Positions 17,484-25,290 of a stretch of 64,000 bases of DNA are shown piece after piece (the stretch's first letter is position 1; every line of letters begins with the position of its first letter). The stretch comes from Nitrospirota bacterium (lineage in GTDB: Bacteria; Nitrospirota; Leptospirillia; Leptospirillales; Leptospirillaceae). A model generated the notes under the pieces. The model ran no database searches and had not been told where the DNA came from. It saw nothing but the letters and a program-made list of their open reading frames with translations. The DNA is taken from positions 1-64,000 of the forward strand of contig JAMCWM010000003.1 of NCBI GenBank assembly GCA_023481175.1, read 5' to 3'. The translations under genes and the position numbers were made by a program.

Positions 17484-18095
17484 CTAGTGTTCACTCACAA
17501 AGACCAGCGTATTGAACGGTTCCGGATGGGAGGGGGACGCTTCTTTCAGCGTGAAGGAATACATACGCTCCCCACTTGCATCAATAAGGATCATGTTTGT
17601 GGAGTGACTCACTCCTTGTTTTCTCGGAGAACGAACGACGAGGTGCCGAATGTTTTTCCTTCTGAATTCGAGGCCTCTGCCGGTCCGTACCCTCCAGGAA
17701 GAGTCCCCGACAATGATATTTCTGAATTGAAAATTCACTTCGATATCCGTCGCGAATCCCGGTCGAACGACAATGACGGGAGGTCGACCTCCGGCCAGAT
17801 GAATCCGGAGCGCCTTTTCTTTCCAGACGCTCTTCCGATAAGGGGGTAATAAAGTCGGGGGGGCCTCCGCCGGAAAGGGAGACCCACCATTTTCCGCCTG
17901 TTCGATTCGCTCCTTGTTCAGGAGGTCGATCTTTTGTCGATACTCCGGATTGTCCGAGACGCCCGCTTTCGGGTCCGGGAGGGGCGTCGCGGAAGAAGCG
18001 GGGGACCGATCAGGGGAGCACCCCATGAGTGCAACGCCGGCAAGCAGAACAATTCCCAAATAACCTGCGATCATCGAATTTCTGAATGCCGACAT
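17484..18095 (-). CDS. Lipoprotein with VirB9-N-like domain, copy A
   Basis: 203 residues from the ATG at 18095 (GGAGAGAAGC upstream). The lipobox LMGC gives a lipidated Cys at about residue 26. Next comes '[19 protein letters not shown]', identical to a stretch of the DotG-like protein at 38951. The C-terminal domain ('PPVIVVRPGFATDIEV...NIIVGDSSW...') has the beta pattern of the N-terminal domain of VirB9/TrbG. It looks like a chimera of a DotG linker and a VirB9-like domain, probably exposed in the periplasm. Role unproven. Confidence 0.6.
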   Translation of the reverse strand: MSAFRNSMIAGYLGIVLLAGVALMGCSPDRSPASSATPLPDPKAGVSDNPEYRQKIDLLNKERIEQAENGGSPFPAEAPPTLLPPYRKSVWKEKALRIHLAGGRPPVIVVRPGFATDIEVNFQFRNIIVGDSSWRVRTGRGLEFRRKNIRHLVVRSPRKQGVSHSTNMILIDASGERMYSFTLKEASPSHPEPFNTLVFVSEH

Positions 18096-18121
18096 GCTTC
18101 TCTCCATCTCATGATTGATAA

Positions 18122-18304
18122 TCACTTAAGTCTCCAAAGCGCGAGGAGAATTCCTCCTCCCAGCACGATCCCGGAAATCAGGATCGTCAGAACCATCGGG
18201 ATGCCAGGAAGATCCTCCCTGGGATCTGTGCAAGGTCCACAGACGGGTTCCCGACTGGGGAACCCACATTTGTTGCAAGGGCCGATTTCAGGGGTGTCTT
18301 TCAT
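18122..18304 (-). CDS. Small zinc-binding single-pass membrane protein (60 aa)
   Basis: The ATG at 18304 overlaps the 3' end of the Lar-like gene by 17 bp. CNKC...CGPC in the first 26 residues is a zinc ribbon, followed by one membrane helix 'MVLTILISGIVLGGGILLAL' to the C-terminus. Function unknown. Confidence 0.55.
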   Translation of the reverse strand: MKDTPEIGPCNKCGFPSREPVCGPCTDPREDLPGIPMVLTILISGIVLGGGILLALWRLK

Positions 18305-18476
18305 TCCATGCCTTCGCCGCACCTTCCGTTGTCCGGAAAGAATTCGTCGTCGCAAGACAGGCATCACACTGGACATAGAACGGGTTTTCCGGATACTTTG
18401 TGCTTTTGACAATATCGGCCGCATCTTCCCCGCAAAAGGGACATTCCTTGAGTTCGGCTGTTTTCGGGATGTTCAA
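18288..18476 (-). CDS. Lar-like (restriction alleviation) zinc-finger protein
   Basis: 62 residues from a TTG with GAGAGGAG 6 nt upstream. 'ECPFCGEDA', 'VQCDACLA' and the final 'AAKAWNER' match the Lar family of small phage and plasmid proteins, some of which alleviate type I restriction. A longer frame would run into the CRISPR array and is unlikely. Function by family only. Confidence 0.65.
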   Translation of the reverse strand: MNIPKTAELKECPFCGEDAADIVKSTKYPENPFYVQCDACLATTNSFRTTEGAAKAWNERHP

Positions 18477-18522
18477 CGTGTTCTCCTCTCTAGCTGAACC
18501 GCTTGGGCTACCGGGTCCACTT

Positions 18523-19044
18523 GTCTCAGTCACCAAGCCACTGAGCTGGCGTTGAAAACCTGCCCCAGGAAAATTGTCACCAGTGACGGACAGTCTCAGT
18601 CACTAGGCCACTGAGCGGGCTTTGAAAACTCGATCCGGGCACTTTTCGGGGCTGAGTATTTTGCAGTCTCAGTAACCAGGCCACCGAGCTGGCTTTGAAA
18701 ACCATGAGGGTGTGTACTCAAGTCTCAGTAACGAAGCCACTGAGCAGGCTTTGAAAACCTGGATGGCGTTGAAATACGGGGGGTGGATCAAATGTCTCAA
18801 TAACCAAGCCACTGAGCAGGCTTTGAAAACTAGGCACGAGCAGGCGAACGAAAGGATGGACACATGTCTCAATAACCAAGCCACTGAGCAGGCTTTGAAA
18901 ACCCGTTACCGCCTGGACACTCCCTTGTGGATTGACGTCTCAATAACCAAGCCACTGAGCAGGCTTTGAAAACCCGTTACCGCCTGGACACTCCCTTGTG
19001 GATTGACGTCTCAATAACCAAGCCACTGAGCAGGCTTTGAAAAC
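18523..19044 (-). CRISPR. CRISPR array: 8 repeats of 37 bp, 7 spacers
   Basis: Repeats start at 18523, 18593, 18666, 18722, 18794, 18866, 18937 and 19008. Spacers are 33, 36, 19, 35, 35, 34 and 34 bp. On the minus strand each repeat begins GTTTTCAAAGCC and contains the stem AAGCC/GGCTT. Repeats 5-8 are identical, while 1-3 carry substitutions, so the young (leader) end faces the effector gene and transcription is probably leftward. Spacers 6 and 7 are identical. No cas1 or cas2 is seen in the window. Confidence 0.95.
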
Positions 19045-19190
19045 CCTCTTCTTCTTTCTTCTTGCCGGGAAAGGCTTTTTTCCAAATATTTCGCGAACCC
19101 CTTCTTCGCCCTCGTCTCTTCCCGTTCCGATTCCCTCTTTCCGGGCTCGGACGCTCATGTTTTTGAACCTTTCGCGAACCTTCCGGTTTT
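19045..19190 (-). promoter_or_regulatory. Probable CRISPR leader
   Basis: 146 bp between the effector stop and the youngest repeat, without an ORF of its own. It holds two copies of TTTCGCGAACC (19089-19099 and 19170-19180), 81 bp apart. Leader status is inferred from repeat degeneration at the opposite end of the array. No clear -10/-35 was identified. Confidence 0.5.
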
Positions 19191-20972
19191 TTACGCTTGC
19201 TTTCCCTTCGCGGATTCTGCCGCCATCTGGATGTTTCTGGCCGCGTTTTCGTCCTGGTCCCAGACGGTCCCGCATCCGTCGCAGGTCCAGACCAGATCCT
19301 CCGGCCGACCGGAATTTATGTGAAGACACTGCCGGCAGGCTCTCGTGGTGTCCGCGGCCGGGATCCGGACGATTTCCGTTCCCGTTTTGGCCGCCTGGAT
19401 CCTGATCCAGTTCCGGAGATCCGAAACGGAGGCCCGCACCCGGTTCGCCCGGGCCGGGGCCGGCTGGTCCGTCTTCTCTCCCTCCGGAGTTTCGATTTTC
19501 ACGACCTCCCGAAGGTCGAAGTCCTCGATGCCGACGAGCGAATAGTCCTGGACGATCCTCCCGGCCTCGTTCCGATAGAAATCGGTCCTCTGCGCCGAAA
19601 GCTTCTCCCGCAGATTGTCCATCTCCTGCGTCATGCGCTTGTTGTTCTTCCTCCAGGTTTCGAGGGCCGCAAGGAGGTCCGGACGGAAATCCCCGTGCCC
19701 GTCCCGCCAGGCGAGCACCGAGCCGGCGAGCTTCCGGGAGGAGACCATCGGAGACTTGAGATGGTTTGCGAACCTCTCCCGGATTCCTTCCGGGAAGGAT
19801 CCGGAAATTTCCGGCCAGCGGGCCCGGAACCAGGTCATCAACCGACCCTGCTCCTGATCGATCCGGCTTTTCAGATCCTCGACATGATCCATCCGACGGA
19901 GCATTTTTTCCGGGAGAACGATGTGCCGCACGCTCTCGGCGTCGGCAACGCTTGCCACCCGGAGGCCTCCGGGAACGAGCCGCCATCCGAGATCGATGCC
20001 GCAGATTCCGGGTTTGCCGGGAACGATCCGGGGAGATCCGGATCTCGTCCCCGTCAGGGTCGCGGTCCAGCGGAACTCCGTGCCGACCCGCTTCCGGGAG
20101 ACGACCAGCTGCTTGATCAGGACATCGGAAGGAATTTCCCGATGCAAAATCATGGGAAACGTGAGCATCCTCCGAACGTATTTTCCGTTTGCGTCCTTCG
20201 TTGTGGTGACCGTGATCCGGAGCTTCGTTCGGGATGCTTTTCGTCTCTCTCCCCGGGAAGGATGATGGAATGCGTCCAGGGAAACGGGGTCGGCCGACAC
20301 GATCGCCTGCGGATCTCCCGAGAAAAAATCGGATACCGTCATCCCTCCCTGGATCTGGCAGGTAAACCGTCCGGTTCCGTCGAAGGAATGGAACCTGAGT
20401 TCGGCTCCGGTTTTAAGCGCCCTTATCCGCGCCGTCTCGTAGGAGGCACAGACTGCGTTGTAGTTTCCCCACCAGAGCCCCGATGCGTTCCGAGCGCACT
20501 TGACGGCTTCCCGACGCTTTTGTTCGAGCGCATCCAGTTCGGGCTTCATCCGTTCCCGGGTCTCCTTCCGTTTCTCCTTCGCCAGAACGGCTAGGCGCCG
20601 TATTTCCGGCCTTATTTCGGCGATCCGGAGGTCCTGGGCGGAGGTATCGACCCCGGCCTTTTTCCGGGCCGCCTGACGGAGGAATTTCTTTTCGGCGATC
20701 AGAGACTCCTTTTCGGCCATCAGAGCCGAAAGGGCTTCTTCGATTCCCCGGAGTTCCGGATCCGAGCTGGTCAAGCGGAAGTAGGCTTCCCGATGTTTTT
20801 TTTCGATCTCGACAAGCGTATTCCAGAGCCTGTTCTGGAGCCACAGGTGTTCCTGACAGTCCTGATCCCAGTCAAGAGGAGCCAGAAGCCCGTATTGCCG
20901 GACGAGGACATGTTTTTCTTCCGGTTCTTCCGTTGCATCCGTTTCGGACGTCGCACCAAGTTTTTCAGGCAT
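19191..20972 (-). CDS. Miniature type V CRISPR effector (TnpB/Cas12-like)
   Basis: 593 residues from the ATG at 20972, which has GGAAAGGA 7 nt upstream; a longer frame starts with TTG at 21017 inside repeat-derived DNA (numbers below count from there). RuvC-I 'GICGIDLGWR' (D342), RuvC-II 'LVGIEDFDL' (E498), a four-Cys zinc finger (C561, C564, C579, C582) and RuvC-III 'DQDENAARNI' (D589) are all intact. It is larger than TnpB (about 400) and in the size range of Cas12m/type V-U effectors, with a charged helical N-terminal half. It lies next to the array and in the same orientation, without adaptation genes. The subtype cannot be fixed by eye. Confidence 0.85.
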   Translation of the reverse strand: MPEKLGATSETDATEEPEEKHVLVRQYGLLAPLDWDQDCQEHLWLQNRLWNTLVEIEKKHREAYFRLTSSDPELRGIEEALSALMAEKESLIAEKKFLRQAARKKAGVDTSAQDLRIAEIRPEIRRLAVLAKEKRKETRERMKPELDALEQKRREAVKCARNASGLWWGNYNAVCASYETARIRALKTGAELRFHSFDGTGRFTCQIQGGMTVSDFFSGDPQAIVSADPVSLDAFHHPSRGERRKASRTKLRITVTTTKDANGKYVRRMLTFPMILHREIPSDVLIKQLVVSRKRVGTEFRWTATLTGTRSGSPRIVPGKPGICGIDLGWRLVPGGLRVASVADAESVRHIVLPEKMLRRMDHVEDLKSRIDQEQGRLMTWFRARWPEISGSFPEGIRERFANHLKSPMVSSRKLAGSVLAWRDGHGDFRPDLLAALETWRKNNKRMTQEMDNLREKLSAQRTDFYRNEAGRIVQDYSLVGIEDFDLREVVKIETPEGEKTDQPAPARANRVRASVSDLRNWIRIQAAKTGTEIVRIPAADTTRACRQCLHINSGRPEDLVWTCDGCGTVWDQDENAARNIQMAAESAKGKQA

Positions 20973-20997
20973 TCCCGCATCCTTTCCTTCATTCAGG

Positions 20998-21086
20998 CTG
21001 AGCAGGTTTAAAAACAATTGGATGTTGGAGGGTTGCCGGGAGTGGCAACGTCTCAGTCACCAAGCCACTGAGCTGGCGTTGAAAAC
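20998..21086 (-). CRISPR. Mini-array in the effector 5' leader: repeat, 33-bp spacer, half repeat
   Basis: A full repeat (21050-21086) is identical to the terminal array repeat at 18523-18559. It is followed leftward by a 33-bp spacer-like segment (21017-21049) with the hairpin GTTGCC/GGCAAC. Then comes GTTTTTAAACCTGCTCAG (20999-21016), matching the first half of a repeat with one gap and one mismatch. The unit ends 26 bp before the effector ATG. Confidence 0.8.
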
Positions 21087-21093
21087 CATTCTT

Positions 21094-21267
21094 CTACCTC
21101 ATTCCGGCCAACAGCGTTCCGGGATGCCCGTGAAGGGCCATTCCGACCCCCATCAGGACCAGTCCCGCCGCGGCCCAGAACCCGGCAAGTACGATCCCCG
21201 GGGAGGCCTGGCCGGCCCGCTCATGGACCGCTTCCGCATGGACGACCGTCTCGTCTTGGGCGTTCAC
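21094..21267 (-). CDS. Small single-pass membrane protein (57 aa)
   Basis: GTG start with GGAGG 4 nt upstream; it overlaps the stop of the HTH gene (GTGA). A 27-residue polar N-terminus is followed by one helix 'GIVLAGFWAAAGLVLMGVGM'. It ends 8 bp from the solitary CRISPR repeat, so read-through transcription could reach the mini-array and effector. Function unknown. Confidence 0.5.
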   Translation of the reverse strand: MNAQDETVVHAEAVHERAGQASPGIVLAGFWAAAGLVLMGVGMALHGHPGTLLAGMR

Positions 21268-22064
21268 CGGGCCTCCGCCAGGACGACGGAGATCACGTCG
21301 ATCCGGAGAACCCTGGGATTTTTCGCGAGCGCCTCGAGGATTTCGTCGGCCTTCCCGGATCCGGAAATTTCTCCCCCGGCCTCGGAAAGCCCGGGAACGG
21401 GAGGAACCGCCGGCGGATCCCCGATCTTGCAGACATAGAGTTTTTTCGGATCCTCCCTCCGGGACCTATCGGGCGGCCGTTCTGTTTGACCCGGGGAAGG
21501 CGGCGTGACCGGAGGGTTCACGGACGCCGGCAGATCCGCCGGCCCGTCCCCGTCCATCCATCCTTCCGGAAGGCCCGCCGCCCGTTCGATTTTCCGGGCC
21601 TGGGGGTCTCCCATCGAGAATTTTCCCCGGAGAACGTTCCCCATCGTGGCGGGAGAGAGCTCCGGAAACTTCTTTGCGGTCCGGTACGGTCCTCCGAACC
21701 GGTCCGTCAGGATCTTCAGGCGTTCGCGGCGGATTGCCGCGAGATCCGTCGGAGTTGTTTTTCGGCTCACGGGGACCTCCCTATTCTTCGGGTTTTGTCT
21801 GCGCTCCTTTTGGTAGGGCGGCGCCTCTTCGTCGTTTCCGAAATCCCCGATCCGTTCTTCCTCCAGGGGGTAGTCCGTTGCCTTCCGGCCTCCAAGGCCT
21901 CCGAGGACCGCATGGAGCCGGTTCCTGACCTTTCCGATCTCTCCGTTTTCGTCCCGGCGAGGCGGATCGTTCGGAGACCGTCCGCAGTTCAGGCATTTGC
22001 CGGGGGAGCTATCGGGAAGGTCCCTGTCCCTGACCACCAGCCCTCCGCAGGCCGGACAGGTCAT
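21264..22064 (-). CDS. Zinc-ribbon plus lambda-repressor-like HTH protein
   Basis: 266 residues from an ATG with GGGGAAGGAAA. N-terminus: CPAC...CLNC zinc ribbon (3-33). Residues about 105-170 carry a Cro/CI-type HTH ('LTDRFGGPYRTAKKFPELSPATMGNVLRGKFSMG'-like, given here as key parts RTAKKF and MGNVLRGKF). The C-terminus is Pro-rich. A GTG at 21770 with GGGAGGT just upstream is in frame, so the HTH part may also be made as a separate 168-residue protein. Probably a local regulator of the CRISPR-side operon. Confidence 0.6.
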   Translation of the reverse strand: MTCPACGGLVVRDRDLPDSSPGKCLNCGRSPNDPPRRDENGEIGKVRNRLHAVLGGLGGRKATDYPLEEERIGDFGNDEEAPPYQKERRQNPKNREVPVSRKTTPTDLAAIRRERLKILTDRFGGPYRTAKKFPELSPATMGNVLRGKFSMGDPQARKIERAAGLPEGWMDGDGPADLPASVNPPVTPPSPGQTERPPDRSRREDPKKLYVCKIGDPPAVPPVPGLSEAGGEISGSGKADEILEALAKNPRVLRIDVISVVLAEAR

Positions 22065-22528
22065 TTTCCTTCCCCTTTTCCCGGGTTTTTTCCGGCCTTT
22101 CCGGACGAGTTCCCGATTTCCTGTCCCTTTTTCCTTCTCCCGACGGCCCGCTCGACCGGCCCCCTGGGCGGAGACCCCGGCTTTCGCGGGGGAAGGGAGT
22201 GAAGAAGGCGGGAGGAGTGAACGAATAAGCGGTGGAGAGGCGTTCCCGGCCGTCCGAACCGGACCAGGACCTCGACCATGCCGGAGGGACCGGTCCCGAC
22301 CACGGAGCAGGGGACGAGCCGCCCCGGAAGACGGATTGCGGCCGGACGATCCGACCCCTTTCTGAAAGAAACCATTCCGGATCCTTTCGTTGTCTCCCCC
22401 TCGCAGGGGCCGTCCGCATGCAAGGGACTTCCGACGTCCCCGAACGGCCCCCGGAAGGGGGAGAGCCTTTTCGATTCCTGTACGACCCGCCTTCCGTTCC
22501 TCTCCCTGCCGGTCCATTTATCCGGCAC
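22061..22528 (-). CDS. Hypothetical basic protein (155 aa)
   Basis: Its TGA overlaps the ATG of the zinc-ribbon/HTH gene, the same coupling seen elsewhere in this operon. The GTG start at 22528 has no good ribosome site, so the start is uncertain. Rich in Arg, Gly and Pro; no family seen. Other frames over this GC-rich stretch are also open, hence the low confidence. Confidence 0.35.
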   Translation of the reverse strand: MPDKWTGRERNGRRVVQESKRLSPFRGPFGDVGSPLHADGPCEGETTKGSGMVSFRKGSDRPAAIRLPGRLVPCSVVGTGPSGMVEVLVRFGRPGTPLHRLFVHSSRLLHSLPPRKPGSPPRGPVERAVGRRKKGQEIGNSSGKAGKNPGKGEGK

Positions 22529-22579
22529 TTGCTGGACGACCCGATGGTGGGGGGCGCGGTGTAGCGTGAAAAAATACTA

Positions 22580-22618
22580 CAACATTATGTTTAATAAGTC
22601 AACAAAATGTTTTTGTTG
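22580..22618. promoter_or_regulatory. Candidate repressor operators upstream of the leftward CRISPR-side operon
   Basis: CAACATTATGTT (22580-22591) and CAACAAAATGTT (22600-22611) lie in an AT-rich gap; the second also forms the 8-bp inverted repeat CAACAAAA/TTTTGTTG (22600-22618). The second 12-mer recurs exactly, in reverse, at 30392-30403 in the CI/cro gap. Confidence 0.6.
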
Positions 22619-22755
22619 GAATCCAGACACAAAAAATCCCCTGGGAGGGGGAAGAAGGGGAGGTGGGAAGCGAGTATTTAGAAATCCGGCTCCTATAATA
22701 AATATGGCAGGGATTTAACTTCCAATTAAAAATAGAAGAAGAAGGAGGAATCCAG

Positions 22756-22998
22756 ATGGAATACACAAGAAACGAGTGTGAACAGATCGGGAAGGAATAC
22801 TATTTTCAAAATCAGACTGGAAATATATCGGAAATAAAGTGCCCTGCCCCGGGATGCAAGGATGGCATGGTTGTCTTTGGGATCCAGGAAGAGGGGGAGA
22901 CATTCTATGGGCTACATGAGGATACTTTGATCGAAGGCTTGGAGATCATTCACTTCCGATGCGATCGTTGCGGGAGGACAGAAAAGTATCCCGATTGA
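22756..22998 (+). CDS. Small zinc-ribbon protein (80 aa)
   Basis: ATG with GGAGG 8 nt upstream. 'IKCPAPGCKDG' and 'FRCDRCGR' supply four cysteines for a zinc ribbon. A hairpin follows the stop. Single-gene unit of unknown function, divergent from the leftward operon. Confidence 0.65.
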   Translation: MEYTRNECEQIGKEYYFQNQTGNISEIKCPAPGCKDGMVVFGIQEEGETFYGLHEDTLIEGLEIIHFRCDRCGRTEKYPD

Positions 22999-23005
22999 AA
23001 ACATT

Positions 23006-23034
23006 GGGGTGCCGGGGAATCTTTCAGGTACCCC
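23006..23034 (+). terminator. Hairpin after the 80-aa zinc-ribbon gene
   Basis: GGGGTGCC and GGTACCCC pair with one mismatch, followed by ATTTTA. A weak terminator. The rest of 23035-23172 is AT-rich with no gene seen; it has ACCAT-N5-ATGGT near 23059. Confidence 0.5.
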
Positions 23035-23172
23035 ATTTTAGGAAGGAGTTTCCAATATACCATTTGGGATGGTGGAAGAAAACGGGTCAAAATCGTTAAA
23101 TTGATGGGTCAGCACCATGATATCCGACATAAATAATCAAAATATTCAGAGAATTTCTGTTTTTATAGGAAT

Positions 23173-23814
23173 TCATCCTGCTTTTTTGTTTTTCTCATAA
23201 CGATTTTTTGTTTTTTCTAATATATCCTTTATTTTCTTGGATAACGAATAACGATGAATTTCATAGATTTGAAAAGGAAGGATGATAATCCTCATGGAAG
23301 CAGTAAAAAGTAAAGAAAAAGCCAATCGATCACCGTAAGGTAAGAGTTTTTCTGGAGAGAATTTTAATCTTGTTCCTAATGTGATAACTGTTTCATGATA
23401 AATAAAATAAATTATCAATGAAAAAATAATAATAAAAAAAGTGATTAGCTGATTGGCCAAATAATAATGAATCTTCTTAGAGACCTCTTTTGCTTCTTCA
23501 AGAGAGTCATTTTCACCGAATTCAATTTTTCCAGTAAAAGTCATCAAAGTAATAATAAAGCCTAGAGCTACTAGTAAGTATTTGATAACATATTTTTTAA
23601 AGTCAGGGCTTGATATTTGAGCTTGAAAAAATTCGCCTATAATCCATCCTAGAATAAGAAATATTATTAATCCAGAAAAAACCCTTCTTTTCCCATTATA
23701 AGTGCTTGATATAACAGACAATATGTTTTTTGAAACCTCAAGAATATTTCCCCATTCATCAGGAAAGAGATGTGTGGTGGCGACGATCTTTATTTTTTCC
23801 GAAATCTTTATCAT
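23173..23814 (-). CDS. Four-helix membrane protein of an AT-rich two-gene cassette
   Basis: 213 residues with four membrane helices (about 44-62, 78-95, 125-145 and 168-185) and a basic C-terminal tail. It is markedly AT-rich compared with its GC-rich surroundings, as is the gene 12 bp upstream, so the two were probably acquired together. A soluble protein next to a multi-pass membrane protein is a common layout in phage-defence systems, with the membrane protein as effector. No family motif recognised. Confidence 0.6.
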   Translation of the reverse strand: MIKISEKIKIVATTHLFPDEWGNILEVSKNILSVISSTYNGKRRVFSGLIIFLILGWIIGEFFQAQISSPDFKKYVIKYLLVALGFIITLMTFTGKIEFGENDSLEEAKEVSKKIHYYLANQLITFFIIIFSLIIYFIYHETVITLGTRLKFSPEKLLPYGDRLAFSLLFTASMRIIILPFQIYEIHRYSLSKKIKDILEKTKNRYEKNKKAG

Positions 23815-23826
23815 GGGAATCTCGAT

Positions 23827-24795
23827 TTATTCTAAAGGAGTGAGTTTTCCCTCATCAGTCAATACCCTCTTCCCTTCATTCCCTTGAGGTTTTCTTAATT
23901 GATTTAAATATTCTTCGATTGTCTTTTGGAAAGAATCAAATTTAGGATGGCCATTTTCTTCGTCGATAATAAGAGATGTTCTTATTTTATAATTTTCTAG
24001 ATCAAAGACGCTTCCGTTATTCAAAGTAAGCTTGATTATAACATTTCCCTCGTCATTTTCCTCTTCCGATAATTCTGAAATTTCAGAATAGGCCTCTACT
24101 GCATCAGATGTTGAAAGTTGGCCTTTTCCATTTTTCCATGAAATTGTAAGATCTTGAGTTCCACCGATTTTTGATTTTGTTTCACCCAATAAAGTCTGGA
24201 ATCTTCTTCCTGCTGATAAATCGAGGCCATGTGTCAATCCCATTTTTACTTCACGAATTCCTCCTCCTTTTTTTACTTCTAAAACAATATCCTTGCTGAT
24301 TATGTCTTTAAGTCTTAATTTTGGATAAGGATAAGGATAGGGACTTTTATAATACTTAAGAATCATTTCATTTAAATATCTTTCAATTATTCGAGGGCCT
24401 AACCCTGATTCGATGATAAGAATTTCCCCGAAGCCACAAACATGATGGGTTTTTGTAAGTATCCGAGGATGATTCGATGTATCAAATAGAGGGGAAGTAT
24501 CTATATTTACTGAAGGATTTGGAAAATGGTCTAAATCAATATGAGAAGGGGTGATTCCTGGATTGAATCCACAAAATTCAAAAAAAACAAAATCTTTTGT
24601 ATCATTTTTATTGATGAATCTATGTTGATTTGTGGAAGAGGGTGAAGCGGATGGACTCAATGGAGGTGACAATCTGTCTGAAACAAGAGGAGCATTCTTA
24701 AGTATTGAGGAAATAACATACTGAATCGGATTCGGAATGAACCCTGGAGGAGGGTTTTCATATTTAATGACTTTTAGCGAAACTGTTCTATTCAA
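23827..24795 (-). CDS. Soluble partner protein of the AT-rich cassette (322 aa)
   Basis: No signal peptide or membrane helix. The middle part has 'CGFGEILIIESGLGPRIIERYL' and the later part alternating strands and acidic loops ('ELSEEENDEGNVIIKLTL'). I do not recognise a family. First gene of the pair; the gap to the S24 gene is 43 bp. Codon use is strongly AT-biased, so a foreign origin is likely. A sensor or regulator role is inferred from layout only. Confidence 0.6.
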   Translation of the reverse strand: MNRTVSLKVIKYENPPPGFIPNPIQYVISSILKNAPLVSDRLSPPLSPSASPSSTNQHRFINKNDTKDFVFFEFCGFNPGITPSHIDLDHFPNPSVNIDTSPLFDTSNHPRILTKTHHVCGFGEILIIESGLGPRIIERYLNEMILKYYKSPYPYPYPKLRLKDIISKDIVLEVKKGGGIREVKMGLTHGLDLSAGRRFQTLLGETKSKIGGTQDLTISWKNGKGQLSTSDAVEAYSEISELSEEENDEGNVIIKLTLNNGSVFDLENYKIRTSLIIDEENGHPKFDSFQKTIEEYLNQLRKPQGNEGKRVLTDEGKLTPLE

Positions 24796-24838
24796 TTTTC
24801 CCCCCTTTATTTTCTACCCTAATTCTGGTGAATCCTCT

Positions 24839-25198
24839 CTAAACCCTCCCCCCTCTGTGGACCACCCTTCCGATAATGTTGAGATGGCTCGAGTCCTCTG
24901 GGGAATAGAATTCGTCCGGATATTTGGCCTTGTCCGGATTGTCGGAGGAGACTCGAAGGCGTCCGTCGGCCATCCAGTGAAGCCTTTTGGCCCGGATGCC
25001 CTCGGCCGGAAATCCCAGGACATAGACTTCCCCGGACTGGATCTCCTTTTCCCCCCTGTTCACAAGGAGAACGTCCCCGTCGGAGATCCGGGGCTCCATC
25101 GATTGGCCAGAGGCCTCGATCACGCAGAGATCTTCGGACTTCCATCCGTTCTTCCGGATCCAGTCCCATCGGTAGGCATGGGTCTTGGAGACTTCCAC
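24839..25198 (-). CDS. S24 (LexA/CI-type) peptidase domain lacking an HTH
   Basis: 119 residues from a GTG without a good ribosome site; the frame is closed by TAG 13 codons upstream. 'SGQSMEPRISDGDVLLVN' carries the catalytic Ser and 'IRAKRLHW' the Lys, so the self-cleavage domain looks intact. The DNA-binding half that such repressors need is missing. It may be a repressor remnant or a stand-alone domain that pairs with a full-length repressor. Confidence 0.6.
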   Translation of the reverse strand: MEVSKTHAYRWDWIRKNGWKSEDLCVIEASGQSMEPRISDGDVLLVNRGEKEIQSGEVYVLGFPAEGIRAKRLHWMADGRLRVSSDNPDKAKYPDEFYSPEDSSHLNIIGRVVHRGGRV

Positions 25199-25245
25199 AT
25201 GATCGCCGTTGTGATATCCCGCGCCGGTGTGCTCCTACCGAGAAA

Positions 25246-25271
25246 AGGAGGGGATCTATTTATCCCCTCCT
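25246..25271 (-). terminator. Terminator of the 25.3-kb lipoprotein gene
   Basis: Perfect 10-bp stem AGGAGGGGAT/ATCCCCTCCT with a 6-nt loop, followed on the minus strand by TTTTCTC. It lies 19 bp after the lipoprotein stop. Confidence 0.85.
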
Positions 25272-25290
25272 GACTAGGAAGCGGGAAGAA

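Noticed and set aside
18712-18969. Open frame with repeated 'ATEQALKT' residues
   Set aside because: The peptide repeat is the translation of the CRISPR repeats, not a gene.
19191-20972. Reading the effector as a plain transposon TnpB
   Set aside because: It is about 200 residues longer than TnpB, has no adjacent TnpA or LE/RE ends, and directly adjoins a matching CRISPR array.
21264-22517. Single 417-codon protein including the region upstream of 22064
   Set aside because: The part before the ATG at 22064 is Arg/Gly/Pro-rich in this frame. A good ribosome site precedes 22064, and a different frame there ends in an ATGA overlap.
23173-24795. Assignment of the AT-rich pair to the Kiwa (KwaA/KwaB) system
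   Set aside because: Protein sizes and four helices are compatible, but I see no KwaB-specific motif and the gene order is reversed. Left as unknown.
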